The notes beneath the pieces are model-generated. The model saw only the letters and a list, made by a program, of their open reading frames with translations, made no database searches and was not told the origin of the DNA. DNA of 64,000 nucleotides, taken from Marinomonas pollencensis (GTDB taxonomy: Bacteria > Pseudomonadota > Gammaproteobacteria > Pseudomonadales > Marinomonadaceae). The stretch is from positions 124,001-188,000 of the forward strand of contig NZ_QUNG01000004.1 in the NCBI RefSeq assembly GCF_003387375.1, read 5' to 3'. Both the position numbers and the translations under genes were made by a program. This document shows, piece by piece, positions 18,343-29,638 of the stretch (position 1 is the first letter of the stretch; the number at the start of each line of letters is the position of its first letter).

Positions 18343-19389
18343 TTGGATACAACACAGACAACACAACAAACCCGTCTAATGCCCGCTGAAGCGCCTGCTT
18401 TAGCGGCATTATGCGGCCAGCTTGATGAGAACATTAAGCTTATCGAAGCTCGCCTTGATGTCACTATTCGTTATCGTGGTGAGCTATTTGATATTTCAGG
18501 GGATGACGCTGAGCGTGTTGCCGCCGCCAAAACCTTGATCGAAAACCTCTATCGAGAAGCCTTGGCTGAAGCCGCCATTAGCACCGAGACTGTGCACCTT
18601 TATTTGCAGGAATCAGCGATTGAGTCGCTGACCAAAAGCAGTAAGAGACAAAGTGACCAGCTGGTTATCAAAACTCGCAAAGCTTACATCAAGCCAAAGG
18701 GTAAAAACCAACAAGGCTATGTCCGCGAAGTTCGCAAAAACGATATCAACTTTGGTATTGGGCCTGCCGGAACGGGCAAAACTTATTTGGCTGTCGCCTG
18801 TGCTGTTGAAGCGCTAGAAGCGGATCGAGTAGAACGTATCATGTTGGTTCGTCCTGCTGTTGAAGCGGGTGAAAAACTGGGTTTTTTACCAGGCGATTTA
18901 TCGCAAAAAATCGACCCCTACCTACGCCCCTTGTACGATGCCCTCTATGAAATGCTTGGCTTTGAGCTAGTCGATAAGCTGATCGAGAAAAACGTCATTG
19001 AAATCGCCCCTCTTGCGTTCATGCGAGGCCGCACTCTAAACAATGCGTTTATTATTCTTGATGAAAGCCAAAACACCACACGAGAGCAAATGAAAATGTT
19101 CTTAACGCGTATTGGCTTCGGCTCGACCGCCGTGATCACTGGTGACACCTCTCAAGTCGATTTACCCCGTGGAACATCGTCAGGTTTAGCACATGCCATG
19201 CACGTATTACGCGGTGTAAACGGCATCAGTTTGACACACTTTACCGCATCCGATGTGGTTCGCCATCCTCTTGTACAGCGTATCGTGGAAGCCTATGAGC
19301 GCTTTGATGAAGAAGAGGAAGTTGAGAAAAAAGCCCGCACTGAAGCCCGCCTAAAAGCGCAAGCTGAAACTAAGAGCAATACAGAATAA
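18343..19389 (+). CDS. ybeZ: PhoH-like ATPase YbeZ
   Basis: PhoH family P-loop ATPase of 348 residues; it works with YbeY in rRNA or RNA metabolism. The Walker A motif is [12 protein letters not shown] (about residues 143-154). The Walker B region is [32 protein letters not shown] and [11 protein letters not shown] are family blocks. The C-terminus is a highly charged helix. The start is a TTG at 18343, with AAGG 7 bases upstream. It overlaps ybeY by one base (TAATG), so translation is probably coupled. Confidence 0.94.
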   Translation: MDTTQTTQQTRLMPAEAPALAALCGQLDENIKLIEARLDVTIRYRGELFDISGDDAERVAAAKTLIENLYREALAEAAISTETVHLYLQESAIESLTKSSKRQSDQLVIKTRKAYIKPKGKNQQGYVREVRKNDINFGIGPAGTGKTYLAVACAVEALEADRVERIMLVRPAVEAGEKLGFLPGDLSQKIDPYLRPLYDALYEMLGFELVDKLIEKNVIEIAPLAFMRGRTLNNAFIILDESQNTTREQMKMFLTRIGFGSTAVITGDTSQVDLPRGTSSGLAHAMHVLRGVNGISLTHFTASDVVRHPLVQRIVEAYERFDEEEEVEKKARTEARLKAQAETKSNTE

Positions 19390-19853
19390 TGGCCCATTTA
19401 GAGTTAGATCTACAAATCGCCAGCCAAGACACGGACAACTTACCCAGCGAGGAAGATTTTTCACGCTGGGTAACCGCGGCTTTGCCCACCATTGGCGATG
19501 AATTTGAAGTGACAATTCGCCTTGTAGACGAAGCAGAAAGTCAGTCATTGAACAACGAATACCGTGGCAAAGACAAACCCACCAATGTCCTTTCTTTTCC
19601 ATTTGAAGCACCAATGGATTTAGAGGTTCCCCTGCTGGGTGATTTGGTTATTTGCACTCAAGTGGTTAACCAAGAAGCAAAAGAGCAACAAAAACCGCTT
19701 TTGCACCACTGGGCACACTTAACCATTCATGGCATATTGCATTTACGTGGTTATGACCATATAAATGATGACGAAGCAGAAGAAATGGAAGCGCTAGAAG
19801 TACAACTGCTTGCTTCTCTGGCGATACCTGACCCCTATTTGATAAAAGAGTGA
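19389..19853 (+). CDS. ybeY: Endoribonuclease YbeY, rRNA maturation factor
   Basis: Zinc-dependent single-strand endoribonuclease needed for 16S rRNA 3' end processing and ribosome quality control. The 154 residues carry the diagnostic metal motif [15 protein letters not shown] near residues 113-127 (three His ligands) and the upstream [16 protein letters not shown]. Its ATG overlaps the ybeZ stop, and the corC-like gene follows after 12 bases, as in E. coli. Confidence 0.96.
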   Translation: MAHLELDLQIASQDTDNLPSEEDFSRWVTAALPTIGDEFEVTIRLVDEAESQSLNNEYRGKDKPTNVLSFPFEAPMDLEVPLLGDLVICTQVVNQEAKEQQKPLLHHWAHLTIHGILHLRGYDHINDDEAEEMEALEVQLLASLAIPDPYLIKE

Positions 19854-19865
19854 GTTCACAACCCC

Positions 19866-20729
19866 ATGAGTGAAGACCGATCGAGTAACTCCAACGATCA
19901 TAAATCTTGGTTTGAGCGATTAGCGCAAGCGTTTCATGACGAACCTCGTAGCCGAGAAGACATCGTCAAACTATTAGAAACGGCGGTAAAATCTGATGTT
20001 ATCGACCGTGATGCCTTTACGATTGTAGAGGGTGCTTTGGAAGTGTCTGAAGTACAAGCCCGCGATATTATGATTCCACCTTCTCAGATGGTAATCATCA
20101 AATCCGAAGACGATCCAAAAACCTCGATCCGAAAAGTCATCGACTCTTCCCACTCACGCTTTCCTGTGGTGGGTGAAGAACCCGACGAAATTCTGGGTGT
20201 TTTACTCGCGAAAGATCTACTGCCTTTACTGTTCAAAGACGAAGAGATCGTACTCGATGACATTATGTCACGCCTACGCCCGGCTAACTTCATTCCTGAA
20301 AGTAAGCGCCTCAATGTCCTGTTGAATGATTTTAGAACCAAGCGCTATCACATGGCATTGGTACTTGATGAATACGGTAGTGTCTCTGGCCTAGTGACCA
20401 TTGAAGATGTATTAGAACAAATTGTTGGTGAAATCGAAGACGAAACCGACCGTTTAGAAAACGACGATATTCAAAGCACGGATGACAGTAATGTTTTCCT
20501 AGTCCCTGCGCTGTGTACCATAGAGGACTTCAATGAGTTCTTTAAAGCCGATCTCAGCGAAGAAGAGTTTGACACCATTGGTGGCATTCTGGTTCAGCAA
20601 TTTGGACATGTTCCTGTCCGTGGCGAAGAAATCACCTTCAACCAACTGCATTTTCACGTACTAAAATCAGATGGTCGCCGAGTAAAAACCATACAAGTTT
20701 CAACCCTTACAGAAGAAGCAATGGAATAA
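19866..20729 (+). CDS. ybeX: CorC/YbeX family CBS-domain protein
   Basis: A 287-residue cytosolic protein with two CBS domains (about 65-125 and 135-190; motifs VSEVQARDIMIPPSQM and LVLDEYGSVSGLVTIEDVLEQIVGEIEDE) and a C-terminal CorC/HlyC domain (about 205-285; EFDTIGGILVQQFGHVPVRGEEI). It is annotated historically as a magnesium/cobalt efflux accessory protein; recent work links YbeX to ribosome metabolism, which fits its place after ybeY. It is followed one base later by lnt. Confidence 0.94.
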   Translation: MSEDRSSNSNDHKSWFERLAQAFHDEPRSREDIVKLLETAVKSDVIDRDAFTIVEGALEVSEVQARDIMIPPSQMVIIKSEDDPKTSIRKVIDSSHSRFPVVGEEPDEILGVLLAKDLLPLLFKDEEIVLDDIMSRLRPANFIPESKRLNVLLNDFRTKRYHMALVLDEYGSVSGLVTIEDVLEQIVGEIEDETDRLENDDIQSTDDSNVFLVPALCTIEDFNEFFKADLSEEEFDTIGGILVQQFGHVPVRGEEITFNQLHFHVLKSDGRRVKTIQVSTLTEEAME

Positions 20730-20730
20730 T

Positions 20731-22332
20731 ATGTCCGATCGCCTCCCCGACTTAACCACTCGAGCGGGGCGGAAACGCCCTTCTGCGTTAAAAAACCGTT
20801 CACCCTATATCGTTTTTATCATAGGTTTGTTAACTGGCGCGATCGGTGTAACCAGCTTTGCGCCATTTAATTTCTGGCCCAGCTACTTCGTTACTCTGAT
20901 GGCTTTTGCTACGCTGATTTTATCCAGCTCAACAGCCAAATCAGCGTTTTGGCGTAGCACTTCCGTAGGCTTAGGTTTTTTTGGCGCTGGGGTATCATGG
21001 ATTTTCGTCAGTATTGACACCTATGGTCAGGTCGGCGATATCGCCTCAACCCTGATCACCCTATTGTTTGTACTCGTGGTCACCCTCTTTTGGTCTTTAT
21101 CTGGCTGGTTGGCTTGGCGCTTAATTCAACGTTTTAAACATATTTCCCCTGCGCTGCTGATTGCCTTCAGCCTATTGCTGGGCGAATTTGCTCGCAGCCA
21201 CCTTTTCACTGGCTTTCCTTGGTTGTTACCTGGCTACGCTATTCAGGAAACTTGGCTGTATGAATTATTGCCCATTGGAGGAATCTGGCTCACCAGTGCC
21301 ATTGTTGTACTCACGGCCTGTCTGATTCCGGGACGCTTATTTAGCAGCCATAACCATATTGCGCTGATTCTTGCGGTATTACTGTCTTGGTCAGCAGGCC
21401 TGTATTTGCACTACTTCCCTGAGCAGTGGGTTTCGCAAACCGGCACCCTTAAAACCACCCTAGTACAGGGCAATGTGCCTCAAGAGTTAAAATGGCAGCA
21501 AAGCACGGCCTCAAGCTCTTTAGCCTATTACGAAAAGGCCACCCGTGAACACCTAGACAGTGACTTAGTGGTATGGCCTGAAACCGCCATCACTTATTTT
21601 TACCATGAAGTTCGCCCCTTCTTAAGTCCCCTAAGAAAGCAGTTAGCCGACACCGACACCACGCTGATCACAGGTGTGCCGGATTACAACTCAAAAACCA
21701 ACATCTACTACAATGCGATGTGGGCCACAGGCAACGGCTTTGGCCTTTACTACAAACGCCATCTGGTGCCATTTGGCGAATACATACCCCTCGCATCACT
21801 GGTTGGGCCTATTTTAGATATCTTTGGCATGCCGATGTCGTCTTTCTCGGCTGGAGACAGCAACCAGCCAACTTTACAAGTTGGTGAATGGGCAGCAGCG
21901 CCCTTCATTTGTTATGAGATAGTCTATCCAGAGCAAGTGCGACAGTTGGTACGTGACAGTGACTTCTTGATCACCATCAGTAACGATGCATGGTTTGGTG
22001 CTTCTATTGGACCTTGGCAACATTTGCAAATTGCCCGCTTTCGCGCCAAAGAATCTGGCCGTTATTTGATTCGAGCAACCAATACCGGAGTGTCTGCCAT
22101 TATCGACCAAAATGGCGACATTATTGCTGAAGCCAAGCAGTTTGAAAGAACAACATTAACCGCCACAGTAAACACATTACGCGGCATTACCCCCTATGTA
22201 CAGTGGGGCTATTGGCCAGTGATATTGCTCTTGCTGATTACTTTTGTGTTGTCTTACGGCAGTAATAAAGCATTAAGCAAGCGCCGTATCAGCGAAAAGA
22301 AAAGCCTATTAAAAAGCCGACTTTATCAATAA
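20731..22332 (+). CDS. lnt: Apolipoprotein N-acyltransferase
   Basis: Inner-membrane enzyme that adds the third acyl chain to the N-terminal cysteine of lipoproteins. The 533 residues include about six N-terminal membrane helices (30-220), a periplasmic nitrilase-fold domain (about 240-500), and a final C-terminal helix. The catalytic triad is visible: E284 in VWPETAITYF, K342 in YYKRHLVPFGEYIPL, and C394 in PFICYEIVYPE. The gene starts one base after the ybeX stop and closes the run. Confidence 0.96.
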   Translation: MSDRLPDLTTRAGRKRPSALKNRSPYIVFIIGLLTGAIGVTSFAPFNFWPSYFVTLMAFATLILSSSTAKSAFWRSTSVGLGFFGAGVSWIFVSIDTYGQVGDIASTLITLLFVLVVTLFWSLSGWLAWRLIQRFKHISPALLIAFSLLLGEFARSHLFTGFPWLLPGYAIQETWLYELLPIGGIWLTSAIVVLTACLIPGRLFSSHNHIALILAVLLSWSAGLYLHYFPEQWVSQTGTLKTTLVQGNVPQELKWQQSTASSSLAYYEKATREHLDSDLVVWPETAITYFYHEVRPFLSPLRKQLADTDTTLITGVPDYNSKTNIYYNAMWATGNGFGLYYKRHLVPFGEYIPLASLVGPILDIFGMPMSSFSAGDSNQPTLQVGEWAAAPFICYEIVYPEQVRQLVRDSDFLITISNDAWFGASIGPWQHLQIARFRAKESGRYLIRATNTGVSAIIDQNGDIIAEAKQFERTTLTATVNTLRGITPYVQWGYWPVILLLLITFVLSYGSNKALSKRRISEKKSLLKSRLYQ

Positions 22333-22342
22333 GTCACTCACT

Positions 22343-22384
22343 CTTCAGTGCAAATCCTTCTCTCTCAAATGGCCTGCACTGAAG
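22343..22384. repeat. Inverted repeat between convergent lnt and ybeL
   Basis: A perfect 10-bp inverted repeat, CTTCAGTGCA (22343-22352) and TGCACTGAAG (22375-22384), with a 22-base loop. It lies between two convergent genes and may stop transcription from both sides, but no T run follows on either strand, so this is only suggested. Confidence 0.4.
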
Positions 22385-22410
22385 GGTTTAGTTACTTCAA
22401 TAGATGCTAA

Positions 22411-22833
22411 TTAATGTGTCGATAACAAACCGTAGTGACACACTTCACAAGTTGCTAATGTCCCTTCTTCTGTCATGATGTTATCGTGGCCGCAAGACAT
22501 ACAATGATAAACCCCAGCTTTAGCTGGCTGCCCAGCCACATGACATTCTTCAAGCGGGACTGGGTTATTGTTCGCATGATTTATTAGCCATAGCAACGCG
22601 GCATCTTCTTTTTCATCCAGTTCCTCAACCAGCTCATGCCCCTCATCTAGAATAAGATGCCAATTGGCATCCACCCAGGCCTCGGTATAGCCCATTTTGT
22701 CGTGCCAGTAAGCTTTTATTAGTGACACGTCGTCCAGTAGCCAATCCTTCGCCCCTTGCAAGGTCTTACGAGCTTCAGCCACTAAATCTGTGTTGTTTTG
22801 CTCTTTTAGGTCATCTTTTTTCATTGTTTTCAT
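22411..22833 (-). CDS. ybeL: YbeL-like zinc-ribbon protein (DUF1451)
   Basis: A 140-residue protein with a helical N-terminal part (about 12-90; GAKDWLLDDVSLIKAYW and EGHELVEELDEKEDAALLWLINHANN) and a C-terminal zinc ribbon of two CxxC knuckles: CMSCGHDN and CEVCHYG. Its position next to leuS matches E. coli ybeL. Function is unknown. Two starts are possible: ATG 22833 (AGGAG two bases upstream) and ATG 22824 (better spacing). Confidence 0.9.
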   Translation of the reverse strand: MKTMKKDDLKEQNNTDLVAEARKTLQGAKDWLLDDVSLIKAYWHDKMGYTEAWVDANWHLILDEGHELVEELDEKEDAALLWLINHANNNPVPLEECHVAGQPAKAGVYHCMSCGHDNIMTEEGTLATCEVCHYGLLSTH

Positions 22834-23003
22834 AACTCCTCTTCTCTGTGCCTTCTCATTAGAGCTTCATCTCTATAAAATAGCGAATATTCTTAGACTC
22901 TGTTGGGCTCTACGCAAATTTTTAATGCAATCCTTGTCTTTTCCTTAGTTAGAGAAGCAAGTGTGTAGTGACGACCAACCTAACGCCTATTACGGGACCA
23001 TAA

Positions 23004-25457
<2,454 letters not shown>

Positions 25458-25467
25458 TGTGTTCAAC

Positions 25468-25493
25468 AAGGGATGGTATTGCCATCCCTTTTC
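25468..25493 (+). terminator. Hairpin terminator between leuS and lptE
   Basis: AAGGGATGG (25468-25476) pairs with CCATCCCTT (25482-25490) with a 5-base loop and is followed by TTC. The short T run suggests partial termination, leaving some read-through into lptE. Confidence 0.65.
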
Positions 25494-25514
25494 ATTCTTG
25501 CCAAATAAGAGACC

Positions 25515-26039
25515 ATGGCCATGCTAGCATTCTTTAACAATACTACCCGCTCTCTTTTTCTTGCTTTTATCGCGCTAAGTGTAACCGCTTGCGGCTTTCA
25601 GTTACGCGGGCAAGCCGAGATACCACAAGCTCTGAAAACCATTACGCTCACCTCTGAAGCAAAATCCAATACTTTTAACACTTCTTTGCGCATCGCCCTA
25701 ACCCGTGCTGGCATTACTGTGGTTGACGCTAAAGATGCGGCGGATGATGTATTAGAGCTAAAAGTAAACGCCATAACGACGGCGGATACTGTGTTAGCGC
25801 GTAACTCGTCTAATGACATCACGCAAATCGAACGTCGCATGCGCACCAGCTACTTCATTCGTCAAGATGATGGTAAATCGTTATACGGCCCTCGTACGGT
25901 AAGCACCAGTAAGACCCTTTCAAATCAGAATTCTGAAGAAAGCACCAAAGCCGCTTACAACAAGTCTAAAGAAGAAGAGATGAGTGAAGAGCTGGCGAAC
26001 CAATTGATCTATGATTTAGGCTACGCGCCCATTAAATAA
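25515..26039 (+). CDS. lptE: LPS-assembly lipoprotein LptE
   Basis: Outer-membrane lipoprotein that plugs LptD and helps insert lipopolysaccharide. The 174 residues start with a lipoprotein signal peptide ending in the lipobox LSVTAC, followed at once by the family motif CGFQLRG. The rest has the LptE alternating strand pattern (TLTSEAKSNTFNTSLRIALTRAGITVV). The ATG at 25515 could be replaced by the one at 25521, which has better spacing from AAGAGA. leuS-lptE-holA is the E. coli order. Confidence 0.93.
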   Translation: MAMLAFFNNTTRSLFLAFIALSVTACGFQLRGQAEIPQALKTITLTSEAKSNTFNTSLRIALTRAGITVVDAKDAADDVLELKVNAITTADTVLARNSSNDITQIERRMRTSYFIRQDDGKSLYGPRTVSTSKTLSNQNSEESTKAAYNKSKEEEMSEELANQLIYDLGYAPIK

Positions 26040-26063
26040 GCTCGCATACAGGCCAATTCACTG

Positions 26064-27098
26064 ATGAAAGTAAGAGCAGATCAACTGTCTCAACAACTCA
26101 ATAAAAATCTCGCTCCCTTGTATATTATTTCAGGGGACGAGGTATTATTGACCCAAGAAGCGGCCGACAGCATTCGTCGTGCCGCCCAGCAGGCAGGCAT
26201 CAGTGAGCGCCTTCGTTTTGTTGCCGATGCACAATTCGATTGGCTAGATGTCATCAATGAAAACCAAAGCTTATCGCTGTTCTCAAATCAACGTCTGTTT
26301 GACATCCAGATAGACAAAATGGGCGAGAAACACACTAAAGCCCTGGCCCAACTGGCCCAGTCTCTTACCCCAGACAACACTATCTTGATCACCTTGCCCA
26401 AGATAGATGCACGCACACAAAAAGCCAAATGGTTTACCCAGCTGGAATCACAGGGGGTATTTGTTCAAATTTGGCCTATAGACACAAATCGCCTACCCGC
26501 TTGGGTACAGCAGCGCGCTCAGGCATTGGACCTGTCTTTGACTCGAGATGCCGCCAGCATTATTTGTGAACGCGGGGAAGGTAACTTATTAGCCCTCTCC
26601 CAAGAGCTTGAAAAACTCGCTTTACTACATGGCACTGGATCGAAAATAGACGCAGAAAAGGTCGCAGAATCCGTCGCGGACAGCAGCCGCTATTCCATTT
26701 ATGATTTAAGTGACCGCTTGCTAATGGGAAAAACCAAAGAGGCCATGCACTGCTTAAGCCAGTTACTGGGCGAAGGGGTGGAACCTAATATTATCCTCTG
26801 GCTATTTAACCGTGAAACTCAGACCCTCGTGAGCTTATTGCAGGCCATGCGCACCGGTAGTTTACGCCAAGCCTGCCAAGCACAAAGAATCTGGGACAAG
26901 CGAATTCCTTTTTACGAAAGCGCGATGTCACGCCATAACCAAGCAACGCTACCGTACTTACAGAATTATCTTGCCTTGATGGACCAAGGTATTAAAGGGC
27001 TCGAAGGTCCAGATTTAGACATAGGCTTTCGCAATCTTGTGATGATGTTTTGTAGCTTTAAACCGGTTACGACCGAATTAGATTTGCCAGCGTATTAA
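26064..27098 (+). CDS. holA: DNA polymerase III subunit delta
   Basis: Clamp-loader delta subunit that opens the beta sliding clamp. The 344 residues carry the family features PLYIISGDEVLLTQEAAD at the N-terminus (domain I), a beta-interaction helix with LSLFSNQRLFDIQ near residues 71-83, and the C-terminal collar (EGVEPNIILWLFNRE and QGIKGLEGPDLDIGFRNLVMMFC). Its ATG lies 24 bases after lptE. Confidence 0.95.
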   Translation: MKVRADQLSQQLNKNLAPLYIISGDEVLLTQEAADSIRRAAQQAGISERLRFVADAQFDWLDVINENQSLSLFSNQRLFDIQIDKMGEKHTKALAQLAQSLTPDNTILITLPKIDARTQKAKWFTQLESQGVFVQIWPIDTNRLPAWVQQRAQALDLSLTRDAASIICERGEGNLLALSQELEKLALLHGTGSKIDAEKVAESVADSSRYSIYDLSDRLLMGKTKEAMHCLSQLLGEGVEPNIILWLFNRETQTLVSLLQAMRTGSLRQACQAQRIWDKRIPFYESAMSRHNQATLPYLQNYLALMDQGIKGLEGPDLDIGFRNLVMMFCSFKPVTTELDLPAY

Positions 27099-27106
27099 AC
27101 GCTGGC
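27086..27106. repeat. Short inverted repeat over the holA stop codon
   Basis: GCCAGCG (27086-27092) and CGCTGGC (27100-27106) form a 7-bp stem that includes the holA stop. It lies between convergent holA and the MFS gene. No T run follows, so a terminator role is uncertain. Confidence 0.35.
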
Positions 27107-27122
27107 AGCACATACGACAAAC

Positions 27123-28577
27123 TCATTGCGCGCCTTTGGCCCCTTTCTGTACCGCTCGCAAGCGACTGAAACTGATAATAATCGCTAACATAGTAGCCGT
27201 CGCTGCAACCCAAAGACTCACTTTCACACCTTGAGCTTCGCGTAATATAAAGCTGGACTCAGTACCATTAGACAAGCTGTATTGCGCCAAAATCACGCCC
27301 ACAAACGCGCCCCCTAGACATTGGCCAAAGGTACGCATAATAGCCAAAATACCCGAAGCATAACCACTATTCTCTCGCGATACATTTGACAGCAACTCGC
27401 GGTTATTTGGACTTTGAAAACAACCAAAACCAATGCCGCATAACAAACTGCGCAAACCAATGTCCCAAATTGAAGCCTGCTCTGGCAATAGCGCCAGCAG
27501 TGCGATTCCTACAACAAAGATACATAAACCTACCGTTGACACTAAGGCCGCAGAATATCGATCAGCCAGCTTACCCGCCTGTGGAGCGGCCAAAATAATA
27601 CCTAAAGGCCAAGGCGTGAAGAGCAATGCAGAGCCAAAAGCACTATAGCCATAGACGTTTTGGAAGAGGAACGGCAAGGTAATAAAGATAATGCCCTGGC
27701 TAATAAAAGAAGCCAATGAAGTTAACGCAGCTAATGAGAAGCGCGATGATGCGAAAATCTGCAATGGCAACAAAGGTTTTGGGGCGCGTTTTTGTCGCTG
27801 AAAGAACAAAATGCCAGACACCATAGACACCGCAGCGTAAAGCAAAGCTGTTAACAAGGTATCAAGGTCAATACCCACTTCGCCGGCCTGAGAAAAAGTA
27901 TTGGCGGTCATAATAAGTGCACCGAGCATTATCGCAGATAAAAGTCCTCCCCAAATATCAAACGCCTCTCGTCCACTGCTTTGTTTTCCCGGAATCGCAC
28001 GTTGCGTTAACAACAAAGCAACAAGGCCAAAAGGAATATTGATAATAAACAGCCACTGCCAACTTAAGGTTGATATTAAAGTACCACCAATCACTGGGGC
28101 GATGGCAGTCACACTGGCAATCAATAAGGCGTTAACTCCCAATATACGGCCCAATAGGCGGTTGGGGAAAATAGATCTGAAAATGGCTGGTGCAATACTT
28201 AACACAGCCGCTGCTCCTACCCCTTGCAATAGGCGCATACCCACCAGCATCGGCAGTGAAGACGATAAAGCACACCCCAGAGAGGCCAAAGTGAACACAC
28301 TCAACCCCATAGTAAATTGCACACGGAAGCCGACTTGTTTTACAAAAGCAGCAAATATAGCCAGGGTCATTGCCGTCGATAATAAGTAGCTGTTCGATAC
28401 CAGTACTGCGTCACTGGATGAAATCTGTAATGAACGCGCAATCTGCGGCAAAGCAATATTCACCATAGAACCATCGAACACCGCCATCGTTGTAGTGGTC
28501 ATCACTGCCAGCATTGCCAAGCGACGCTCTCGCCCTATCAGTCCTTCGTCCCCTGGCTTGTCTGAAAATAATTCCAT
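27123..28577 (-). CDS. MFS transporter, DHA2 (14-TM drug/proton antiporter) family
   Basis: Inner-membrane proton antiporter of about 484 residues with roughly 14 hydrophobic segments. The motif FDGSMVNIALPQIARSLQIS (about residues 34-53) is the DHA2 signature near helix 1, and GMRLLQGVGAAAVLSIAPAIF and GRILGVNALLIASVTAIAPVIGG (motif C type) support export. A cytoplasmic loop and the second half (FGCFQSPNNRELLSNVSRENSGYASGIL) also match DHA2. The drug or metabolite is unknown. The ATG at 28577 is chosen; a GTG at 28589 is also possible. Confidence 0.88.
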   Translation of the reverse strand: MELFSDKPGDEGLIGRERRLAMLAVMTTTTMAVFDGSMVNIALPQIARSLQISSSDAVLVSNSYLLSTAMTLAIFAAFVKQVGFRVQFTMGLSVFTLASLGCALSSSLPMLVGMRLLQGVGAAAVLSIAPAIFRSIFPNRLLGRILGVNALLIASVTAIAPVIGGTLISTLSWQWLFIINIPFGLVALLLTQRAIPGKQSSGREAFDIWGGLLSAIMLGALIMTANTFSQAGEVGIDLDTLLTALLYAAVSMVSGILFFQRQKRAPKPLLPLQIFASSRFSLAALTSLASFISQGIIFITLPFLFQNVYGYSAFGSALLFTPWPLGIILAAPQAGKLADRYSAALVSTVGLCIFVVGIALLALLPEQASIWDIGLRSLLCGIGFGCFQSPNNRELLSNVSRENSGYASGILAIMRTFGQCLGGAFVGVILAQYSLSNGTESSFILREAQGVKVSLWVAATATMLAIIISFSRLRAVQKGAKGAQ

Positions 28578-28946
28578 ATATGCGATCACCCCTGTGCGTT
28601 TGGTTTTTGAGTTTCATTATCAACGCCGCAGTATAAGCCTTCGTGGAACAAGGCGGAAGCTAGGAGCCCGCTAAATCAGACTTCAAACAAACAGTTTTTT
28701 GATTTTATTAATTGTCTATAATGCGTGATAAAACAAGCCGTTGCAGAACATGCAAAATAAACACGACCGGAATAGCCAGCAGCAAACCAAGCCACCAGTA
28801 GGTGGCAAATCTTAAGCAAAGGATTCCTGCATTTCTAGTTAGAGAAAAAGCGCTCCCAGTTGGACTTCATTTATTCTTTTAGCCTGTTATCATGCGCCCT
28901 TCGCACACGACTTTTATAACTCTCTTACGTTATTAGGTAGAAAAGA
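28578..28946. other. Divergent intergenic region
   Basis: Promoter region between the MFS gene (minus) and the 2OG-oxygenase-like gene (plus). The minus strand near 28690-28830 reads as a short hydrophobic frame (ATYWWLGLLLAIPVVFILHVL) with no ATG or GTG start, perhaps a decayed remnant or chance. Nothing else was recognised. Confidence 0.4.
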
Positions 28947-29606
28947 ATGAATGATGAAGCCATCACCTTAGAAGCACTCAATGTTTGGAATACGCCTCTA
29001 TTTGTGAGTCAATTACCAGACCATGAGTTTCTAAAAGAGGCACTACTGGATCTAATCTACCAACAAAAAGCCGCTCAAAAAACGGCTATTGATAGCCTTG
29101 TCGCCCCCACAGCCAAGCATGGGATGCATGAAAGCACCTTGGATTTTCTCGACCAAGAAGACCCTACTGTGATGGAAACCAAACGAATATTAGAAGAATT
29201 AACCTTAGAAGTGGCGGCAAGCCTTAATCATTCATTCTGGCCTGAAGAGGCAACTGCCGACGCTCATATTATTGAGTCTTGGTACCACGTCACCCAAAAA
29301 GGTGGCTACCATGATGTACACTCACACCCAAATTGTTCTTGGTGTGGTATTTACTACCTAGAACCTGGAGACGCGGCAACACCAGGCAGTGGAGGATTAA
29401 ACCGTTTTTACGACCCACGCATAAATGCAGAACATTACACGGACCCTGGCACAGCGTATCTCGGTGCTCAAGGGGTTTGGGACTTTACTCCCATAGAGGG
29501 TCAAGTCGTGTTTTTTCCCTCTTATTTGAAACACTCGGCCTTGCCTTATTTTGGTGACAAAGACCGAGTTGTGATTGCTTTTAACAGCATTATTGAATTG
29601 TATTAA
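28947..29606 (+). CDS. Putative 2-oxoglutarate/Fe(II)-dependent oxygenase
   Basis: A 219-residue protein resembling the TIGR02466-type group of putative 2OG-Fe(II) oxygenases. The jelly-roll core has a first metal-ligand segment in GGYHDVHSHPNCSWCGIYYLEPG (about residues 122-144), PGSGGLNRFYDPR, and a distal FFPSYLKHSALPYFGDKDRVVIAFN, supplying the second His and the Arg that would bind 2-oxoglutarate. The first motif reads H-x-H rather than the classic H-x-D, so metal coordination needs care. Substrate unknown. AGGT lies before the ATG. It is convergent with ycgB. Confidence 0.78.
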   Translation: MNDEAITLEALNVWNTPLFVSQLPDHEFLKEALLDLIYQQKAAQKTAIDSLVAPTAKHGMHESTLDFLDQEDPTVMETKRILEELTLEVAASLNHSFWPEEATADAHIIESWYHVTQKGGYHDVHSHPNCSWCGIYYLEPGDAATPGSGGLNRFYDPRINAEHYTDPGTAYLGAQGVWDFTPIEGQVVFFPSYLKHSALPYFGDKDRVVIAFNSIIELY

Positions 29607-29638
29607 CGGCTAGGTTTCAGTCTCTGACATACCTGCTC

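Noticed and set aside
28690-28830. Hydrophobic minus-strand frame resembling a membrane helix
   Set aside because: It has no ATG or GTG start and no ribosome site, and both ends are stopped within about 50 codons; chance or remnant is likelier than a gene.
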